A DNA stretch of 6,494 bases from Aquifex aeolicus (lineage in GTDB: Bacteria > Aquificota > Aquificia > Aquificales > Aquificaceae): positions 1 to 6,494 of the forward strand of contig DQVZ01000052.1 in NCBI GenBank assembly GCA_015661465.1. Direction: 5' to 3'. Shown in pieces: positions 5,983 to 6,494 of this stretch (within the stretch, counting starts at the first letter, position 1; each line of letters begins with the position of its first letter). The notes under the pieces are model-generated. The model ran no database searches and was not told where the DNA came from. It worked only from the letters and a program-made list of their open reading frames with translations. The translations under genes were made by a program, and so were the position numbers.

Positions 5983-6494
5983 TTGAGGGGTTTGTTAGGA
6001 ATACTTCTGATAACTCTTTTACTAATGTACATCCTGGCCATTGTTCTGATAAAAATTCCCCTATTCGAAATAAGGAGGGTGGAAGTCCACGGTATAAGGA
6101 ATAATGAACTGAAAATTTTAAAAAAAGAGATTCATAGTCTTGGTAGGCAATTAATTTTTATCCCAGAAGAAGTTTTTTTAAAAAAAATAAATAAAATTTT
6201 TATGAATAGATTCAGAGATGTAGAAATTAAAAGAAGTTTTTCAACTGAAGGAATAATAGTAAGTATAAACTTTTATCGGAGGAAAGCCATAGCTAAGGTA
6301 ATTAGAGAGAATATAAGTACGTTATTGGATAACGAGGGGGTTATATTTTATGATGAAAATCAGAATCCTTTGAGGACAATATATGTAAAGTCAAAAAATC
6401 AGTTTGAAAATAATAAAAGTAAGATTGTAAAACTTGTAAATCTTGGGGAAAAAATCTTCGTATATAAAGATAAAACAGAAGTTTTTGTAAAAGA
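5983..6494 (+). CDS. ftsQ: FtsQ/DivIB-type cell division protein, N-terminal part (cut by window edge)
   Basis: The frame stays open from TTG 5983 to the right edge: 170 codons plus 2 nt, with no stop. Visible: a very short cytoplasmic start (MRG), one membrane segment at about 4-23 (LLGILLITLLLMYILAIVLI), then a POTRA-like domain at about 27-97 starting LFEIRRVEVHG (27-37), then the region RRKAIAKVI followed by LLDNEGVIFYDEN (114-126), which resembles the FtsQ motif where Pro/Ala-rich text precedes 'DxxGxxF'. Sequence is poorly conserved in this family, so the topology, POTRA motif and position right after murB-ddl carry the call. In the family it bridges FtsB/FtsL and other divisome proteins in the inner membrane. 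Start by TTG is chosen from the adjacent ribosome site, 11 nt after ddl. The coding DNA is noticeably more AT-rich than ddl. Confidence 0.88.
   Translation, partial: MRGLLGILLITLLLMYILAIVLIKIPLFEIRRVEVHGIRNNELKILKKEIHSLGRQLIFIPEEVFLKKINKIFMNRFRDVEIKRSFSTEGIIVSINFYRRKAIAKVIRENISTLLDNEGVIFYDENQNPLRTIYVKSKNQFENNKSKIVKLVNLGEKIFVYKDKTEVFVK

Overview
The window holds eight protein-coding genes in two divergent groups. It has no RNA gene, mobile element, CRISPR array or long non-coding stretch. The proteins are rich in Lys, Glu and Ile, arginine is mostly AGA/AGG, isoleucine is often ATA, genes are packed with gaps of 0-18 nt or overlaps, and outer-membrane (Kdo) and peptidoglycan enzymes occur together. 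This suggests a thermophilic, Gram-negative-type bacterium, most like Aquificota (an Aquifex relative). That assignment is inference from style and gene content, not a database match.

Minus strand, read from about 4222 down to 21: an alpha-D-phosphohexomutase (phosphoglucomutase/phosphomannomutase type), family I inorganic pyrophosphatase (ppa), arabinose-5-phosphate isomerase (kdsD), a stand-alone RibD C-terminal-type reductase of riboflavin synthesis, and the DnaK nucleotide exchange factor grpE. Spacing of 0-18 nt implies one transcript. The first three genes fit together: sugar-phosphate interconversion, removal of the PPi released when sugars are nucleotide-activated, and the first step of Kdo synthesis for lipopolysaccharide. 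The riboflavin reductase and the chaperone cofactor look like passengers of a mixed operon.

Plus strand, 4246 to the right edge: murB, ddl and the beginning of ftsQ, a piece of the classical division and cell wall (dcw) cluster. MurB finishes UDP-N-acetylmuramate, Ddl makes D-Ala-D-Ala for the same precursor, and FtsQ is the membrane scaffold of the divisome. murB and ddl overlap by 38 nt, and the ddl Shine-Dalgarno lies in the murB codons for its predicted catalytic glutamate. ddl and ftsQ both appear to start at TTG. ftsQ is cut by the window edge.

Only 23 bp separate the divergent start codons of the mutase and murB, so their promoters must overlap each other or lie inside the opposite gene. 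I see no previously undescribed system. The window is conserved housekeeping DNA, and the points worth a second look are mostly about compact gene architecture, start codons and a few residue substitutions.
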